A DNA stretch of 9,894 nt from NCBI GenBank assembly GCA_030620285.1, contig JAUXFA010000023.1, positions 1 through 9,894 of the forward strand. Reading direction: 5' to 3'. This DNA comes from Piscirickettsiaceae bacterium (GTDB lineage: Bacteria > Pseudomonadota > Gammaproteobacteria > Nitrosococcales > Methylophagaceae). The first letter of the stretch is position 1, and every line of letters begins with the position of its first letter. Below, one piece after another: positions 6,423 to 9,894 of the stretch. The translations under genes and the position numbers were made by a program. A model generated the notes under the pieces. That model was not told the DNA's origin. It saw nothing but the letters and a program-made list of their open reading frames with translations, and made no database searches.

Positions 6423-7393
6423 ATGATCGATTCATTTTGTTCTGATTGTGAAGCCAAAGCCATCGACATGACTGCCATGCGGATAGCGATACCATGAGTG
6501 ACTTGTTCTAAGATCACCGATTGGGGGCCATCGGCAACGGCGGAGCTTATTTCGACACCTCGGTTAATGGGGCCAGGATGCATAACAATGGCATCGGCTT
6601 TGGCAATGCTGAGTTTTTGTTTGTTTAGGCCATAGCTGTGGAAGTATTCGCGCGAACTGGGCAAAAGCCCTCCTTCCATCCGTTCATTTTGTAGTCTTAG
6701 CATGATAATAACATCGACATCTTGTAGGCCGGTTTCCATGTCATGGTAGACATGCACTCCCAAGGTTTGGGTATCGGCTGGCAATAATGTTTTAGGGCCA
6801 ATAACGCGAATTTCACCAACGCCAAGGGTTGCCAGTGCTTGGATTTGTGAGCGAGCAACGCGAGAATGCAAAATATCACCAACGATGGCAACACATAAAT
6901 CGGGGAAATGATGTTTGTGCCGTCGGATGGTGAACATATCCAGCATGGCTTGAGTCGGGTGTGCATGGCAGCCATCGCCGGCATTAATAACGCTGACGTG
7001 CGGGGCAACATGTTGGGCGATAAATTCAGCGGCACCACTTTGACTATGCCGAACGACAAACATATCAGTGTGCATGGCTTCTAGGTTATGTAGTGTATCT
7101 AATAAACTTTCGCCCTTTGAGGTGGCAGAGGTGCCGATATTGAGGTTCATTACATCAGCGGAAAGGCGTTTAGCGGCTAATTCGAAAGTTGTTCGGGTGC
7201 GGGTACTGTTTTCAAAAAACAGATTCATAATCGTTTTGCCACGCAATAAAGGGACTTTTTTAACGTGCCGATTCGAGAGGCTTGAAAATTGTTCTGCTCG
7301 ATCCATTATTTCGGTAAGTAATGGACGTTTTAGGCCTTCGATGGTGAGGAAATGACGTAATTGACCAGAATCGGTGAGTTGATTATTGGTCAT
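6419..7393 (-). CDS. pyrB: Aspartate carbamoyltransferase catalytic subunit
   Basis: Catalyses carbamoyl phosphate + L-aspartate to N-carbamoyl-L-aspartate, the committed step of pyrimidine synthesis, in the cytoplasm. The 324-residue protein has the carbamoyl-phosphate loop [13 protein letters not shown] (STRTR at 63-67), the mobile loop lysine K93 in [14 protein letters not shown] (145-152), HSRVARS (176-182), RLQNER (233-238) and [10 protein letters not shown] (272-281). All main catalytic residues appear intact. The length and N-terminal lead before the first domain fit the pseudomonad, PyrC'-associated type better than the enteric type regulated by PyrI, and no pyrI is present. ATGA overlaps link it to pyrR upstream and pyrC' downstream. 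In the pseudomonad enzymes the N-terminal extension contributes to nucleotide inhibition; whether that holds for the short extension here is inference. Confidence 0.97.
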   Translation of the reverse strand: MTNNQLTDSGQLRHFLTIEGLKRPLLTEIMDRAEQFSSLSNRHVKKVPLLRGKTIMNLFFENSTRTRTTFELAAKRLSADVMNLNIGTSATSKGESLLDTLHNLEAMHTDMFVVRHSQSGAAEFIAQHVAPHVSVINAGDGCHAHPTQAMLDMFTIRRHKHHFPDLCVAIVGDILHSRVARSQIQALATLGVGEIRVIGPKTLLPADTQTLGVHVYHDMETGLQDVDVIIMLRLQNERMEGGLLPSSREYFHSYGLNKQKLSIAKADAIVMHPGPINRGVEISSAVADGPQSVILEQVTHGIAIRMAVMSMALASQSEQNESII

Positions 7394-7908
7394 TCAGAAA
7401 TCTCATTGAGTTCCAGTTGTAGGCCGTCATCGTTAGTCAATTTAATATGCTGATCGTTATTTAGATTGATTGATTGGCCAATTATATCAGCTTGTATGGG
7501 TAATTCACGGCCGGTACGTTCAATTAATGCTGCTAAGGTCACACTGGCAGGTCTGCCGTAATCAAAAATTTCATTGAGTGCTGCGCGAATGGTACGGCCA
7601 CTGTGTAATACATCGTCGACCAATAATAGATGACGATCATCAACGCTAAAAGGTAAGTCAGAAGGCGTCACTTGGGGGTGCATACCAATGCGGGTGAAGT
7701 CATCACGATAGTAGGCTATATTGAGCGTGCCAAGCGGAGCATCAAAAAACTCTTCACCAAGAATATTGGCGAGCTCTTGTGCTACCCAAACACCACCGGT
7801 ATGAATACCGACTAATAAGGGTTGTTTGCCAGCAAGTCGTTGGCGAATATCATTAGCCATAGACTGTAAAAGAATTTGAAGATCAGCATTTGAAGATGGA
7901 GTAGTCAT
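7390..7908 (-). CDS. pyrR: PyrR bifunctional pyr regulator / uracil phosphoribosyltransferase family protein
   Basis: Type I phosphoribosyltransferase-fold protein of the PyrR family. In Bacillus it binds pyr mRNA to control attenuation and also converts uracil + PRPP to UMP. Counting from the ATG at 7908 (172 residues), the PRPP motif is [13 protein letters not shown] (94-106) and other PyrR signatures are GIHTGG (34-39), [10 protein letters not shown] (66-75) and RTGRELPI (131-138). I chose this start because it gives an ATGA overlap with the ruvX stop, like three neighbouring junctions; an in-frame ATG at 7921-7923 would add five residues. No RNA leader or attenuator can fit directly upstream, since the gene overlaps ruvX. 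It may therefore regulate other pyr genes or act by another mechanism. The family is sure; the regulatory activity is untested. Confidence 0.94.
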   Translation of the reverse strand: MTTPSSNADLQILLQSMANDIRQRLAGKQPLLVGIHTGGVWVAQELANILGEEFFDAPLGTLNIAYYRDDFTRIGMHPQVTPSDLPFSVDDRHLLLVDDVLHSGRTIRAALNEIFDYGRPASVTLAALIERTGRELPIQADIIGQSINLNNDQHIKLTNDDGLQLELNEISE

Positions 7909-8324
7909 TGTTGATTTAACCATGATTGAAGAATAAGTTGTGCGGAGATGCGATCCACATCTTCGCGGTTATTAGCTTGCATCTTATTGCGAATGCCAAG
8001 CTGCTCTAATGCCTCATAAGTACTTAGCCTTTCATCCTGCCATTCAACTGCAATCTGAAAGCGGCCATTTAAACGATTGCCAAACTTGCGGGCTGCTGCC
8101 GTCATTTCTTGTTCGCTATCATCCATGTTTAGCGGCAAACCGACAACTAATAATTGCGGTTGCCATTGGTCTAGGAGCTTTTTGATTTCATCCCAATTAG
8201 GGATGCCATCGCGTGCTTTTATCACGGTTAGCGGGTTGGCAGTTTGAGTAAGCTCTTGACCAACAGCAACGCCGATATTTTTTAAGCCAAAATCAAATCC
8301 AAGAAGGGTGCGCGCATTTTTCAT
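7905..8324 (-). CDS. ruvX: RuvX/YqgF Holliday-junction-resolvase-like pre-16S rRNA nuclease
   Basis: A 139-residue RNase H-fold protein of the YqgF family. The E. coli member is essential and is implicated in 5' maturation of 16S rRNA; the Holliday junction resolvase name came from fold similarity. Visible signatures are GFDFGLKNIGVAVG (9-22, acidic D11), LLVVGLPLNMDD (58-69), DERLST (97-102) and the C-terminal DVDRISAQLILQSWL with D124, giving the expected acidic active-site set. Length is normal for the family. It overlaps yqgE upstream by 4 bp (ATGA) and pyrR downstream, matching the yqgE-yqgF pairing common in proteobacteria. Confidence 0.96.
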   Translation of the reverse strand: MKNARTLLGFDFGLKNIGVAVGQELTQTANPLTVIKARDGIPNWDEIKKLLDQWQPQLLVVGLPLNMDDSEQEMTAAARKFGNRLNGRFQIAVEWQDERLSTYEALEQLGIRNKMQANNREDVDRISAQLILQSWLNQQ

Positions 8325-8878
8325 GCATGGCCCACGGTGTCAGATAAAAGGTTTATATCGATGCCCAATAATGAGGCGGCAGCTTGCCAGCGTTGTTTGC
8401 TCGGCGTGTTAAATAACACATCACCACTGGCGGCGACAGTTAGCCAGCTATTGTCAGCAATTTCTTGTTCTAGCTGGCCAGCAGTCCAGCCGGCATAACC
8501 TAAGGCAATGAGCATATGTTTGGGGCCGTTGTCGATGCTGATATCTTTCAAGATATCTGTTGATGTGGTTAGGAAGATATTATCGGCAAGCTGGGTACTA
8601 TTGTCCCATTTGCCAATAGAATCATGTAATACCATGCCTTGGCTTTTTTGAACGGGCCCGCCAAATAAGATAGGGGTGGTTTTAATTTGTTCCGAGTCAC
8701 TATCAATATTGATATGTTCAAGTAATTCATTCAGCATAATCTGGGTAGGACGATTGATGATTAAGCCGACAGCACCTTCATCATCATGATCACATAAATA
8801 AACAACGGAATGATAAAAAAAAGAATCATTTAATGATGGCATGGCGATTAAAAAGTGATTTTTAAGAGAATTTGCCAT
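8321..8878 (-). CDS. yqgE: YqgE/AlgH family protein (DUF179)
   Basis: A 185-residue cytoplasmic protein of the conserved UPF0301/DUF179 family. Diagnostic stretches are NHFLIAMPSLNDSFFYHSVV (7-26), YLCDHDDEGAVGLIINRP (27-44), FGGPV (72-76) and the GYAGWTAGQLEQEI segment (127-140). The biochemical role is not established; AlgH was named from an alginate phenotype in Pseudomonas. It starts 14 bp after the trkA stop with no clear Shine-Dalgarno, so it may be read from the trkA transcript. Its stop overlaps the ruvX start by 4 bp. Confidence 0.95.
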   Translation of the reverse strand: MANSLKNHFLIAMPSLNDSFFYHSVVYLCDHDDEGAVGLIINRPTQIMLNELLEHINIDSDSEQIKTTPILFGGPVQKSQGMVLHDSIGKWDNSTQLADNIFLTTSTDILKDISIDNGPKHMLIALGYAGWTAGQLEQEIADNSWLTVAASGDVLFNTPSKQRWQAAASLLGIDINLLSDTVGHA

Positions 8879-8892
8879 TGCTATTTTGTTTG

Positions 8893-9894
8893 TTAGAAAA
8901 AGTTAAAACCAACCTGGAATAAGCGTTCTACTTCGGCGATATAGCGTTTATTTATCAAGAATAAAATAACGTGATCTTCAGCTTCAATAACCGTGTCATG
9001 ATGAGTGATAATGACGTCATCGCCGCGAACAATTGCGCCAATTGTGGTACCGGGAGGTAAGTCAATTTGATCGATACGCCTGCCCACCACAAGAGAAGAG
9101 TCTTTATCACCATGGGCAATCGCTTCTAGGGCCTCGGCGGCACCACGGCGTAGAGAGTGAACGGCCACAATATCGCCTCGACGAATATGGGCTAATAGAC
9201 TGCCAATGGTCGCTTGCTGGGGTGAGAGAGCAATATCAATACTACTGCTTTCAATTAAATCAACATAGGCGGCACGATTAATAAGGGACAGTACTTTACG
9301 GGCACCCAAGCGCTTAGCAAGCATTGCTGACAGGATATTGGCTTCATCGTCATTGGTGAGCGCACAGAATAGGTCAATTTTGTCGATATCTTCTTCTTGC
9401 AATAACTCTTCATTTGCGACATCGCCCAGTAAAACAATGGTGCTTTCAAGTTCTTCAGACAAAAATTCGGCACGCTGAGGATTGGCCTCAATGAGTTTTA
9501 ATTGATAATTTTTTTCTAAGGCTTTTGCTAACCTAGCGCCAATTAGGCCTCCACCAGCAAGCATAATGCGTTTGTAGGGCTTATCAAGGCGGCGGAGTTC
9601 GCCCATTACTGACAGAATGTCTTTACTGGCAGCGATAAAAAACACCTCGTCATCTGCTTCGATAACGGTTTCGGCTTTAGGGATGATCGGGCTACCATTT
9701 CTAAAAATAGCGGCTACACGGGTATCTGTTTTAGGGATGTGGTCGCGCAATTCGCGTAGAGGGTTGCCTACTAAAGGACCGCCATGGAAGGCTTTGACCG
9801 CGACTAATTGTACTTTGCCATCGGCGAAGTCTAGAACCTGTAAGGCATTAGGGTGGCTAACGAGGCGCTCGATATAATCGGTCACAATTTGTTC
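8893..9894 (-). CDS. trkA: Trk K+ uptake protein TrkA, 5' end beyond the window
   Basis: Peripheral NAD(H)-binding gating subunit of the Trk potassium uptake system, which attaches to TrkH/TrkG at the inner membrane. The visible 333 residues cover the end of the first RCK half, its RCK_C domain ([35 protein letters not shown]), the second nucleotide-binding domain with GGGLIG at about 114-119 and [19 protein letters not shown], and the second RCK_C domain ending LFQVGFNFF. The frame is open to the last base: codons 9886-9894 read Glu-Gln-Ile, matching PEQLV of E. coli TrkA. The GTG at 9885 is therefore an internal Val and not the start. Roughly 125 N-terminal residues are missing. In many gammaproteobacteria trkA follows fmt-rsmB; here it runs into yqgE. 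Confidence 0.97.
   Translation of the reverse strand, partial: EQIVTDYIERLVSHPNALQVLDFADGKVQLVAVKAFHGGPLVGNPLRELRDHIPKTDTRVAAIFRNGSPIIPKAETVIEADDEVFFIAASKDILSVMGELRRLDKPYKRIMLAGGGLIGARLAKALEKNYQLKLIEANPQRAEFLSEELESTIVLLGDVANEELLQEEDIDKIDLFCALTNDDEANILSAMLAKRLGARKVLSLINRAAYVDLIESSSIDIALSPQQATIGSLLAHIRRGDIVAVHSLRRGAAEALEAIAHGDKDSSLVVGRRIDQIDLPPGTTIGAIVRGDDVIITHHDTVIEAEDHVILFLINKRYIAEVERLFQVGFNFF

Noticed and set aside
6697..7059. A 120-residue frame on the same strand inside pyrB, and other long overlapping frames inside pyrC', trkA and rhlE
   Set aside because: They lie wholly within well-supported genes, show no family motifs and have the odd compositions of out-of-frame translations.
7909..7923. 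Upstream ATG of pyrR giving 177 residues
   Set aside because: It would create a 19-bp overlap with ruvX, while the next ATG gives the same ATGA overlap as the neighbours and a length near that of other PyrR proteins.
9883..9885. GTG as the start of a short 330-residue TrkA
   Set aside because: The frame stays open to the window edge, and the preceding codons (Glu-Gln-Ile) align with the conserved PEQLV of full-length TrkA; the gene is simply cut by the window.

Overview
The window looks like chromosomal core DNA of a free-living, probably marine gammaproteobacterium. The evidence is the Pseudomonas-type yqgE-ruvX-pyrR-pyrB-pyrC' gene order, a gammaproteobacterial-type TrkA, RhlE and YqgE, a DUF3012 lipoprotein, and base composition that by eye is moderately AT-rich. 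I cannot name the genus. I see no mobile element, CRISPR array, tRNA or rRNA.

Left part (1-4160), mixed orientation: an rhlE-type DEAD-box RNA helicase on the minus strand; a divergent plus-strand pair made of an exported metallo-beta-lactamase-fold protein and a membrane-anchored TerB-like protein; a convergent minus-strand PhnA-domain protein whose stop overlaps the stop of the TerB-like gene by 4 bp; then, across a 130-bp divergent gap with a perfect inverted repeat, a plus-strand membrane-tethered cupredoxin of the pseudoazurin type. A strong two-way hairpin closes that gene against the next block.

Right part (4163-9894), all minus strand and tightly packed, in transcription order: trkA (K+ uptake regulator, cut by the window edge), yqgE, ruvX/yqgF, pyrR, pyrB, pyrC', a 58-residue DUF3012 lipoprotein, and a HAD-family hydrolase. 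Four successive junctions, from yqgE to pyrC', are 4-bp ATGA stop/start overlaps if pyrR starts at its second ATG, which points to translational coupling. PyrB is an intact aspartate transcarbamoylase. PyrC' has lost several dihydroorotase metal and catalytic residues and is most likely the structural, inactive partner of PyrB, as in pseudomonad ATCase. A working dihydroorotase must then be encoded elsewhere.

I see no convincing new multi-gene system. The points most worth a second look are the degenerate but partly preserved PyrC' active site, the tethered cupredoxin with its acidic, Met-rich linker and basic tail, the small lipoprotein-HAD pair at the end of the pyr cluster, the joining of trkA to the yqgE-pyr block, and the lack of room for a classical PyrR attenuator.
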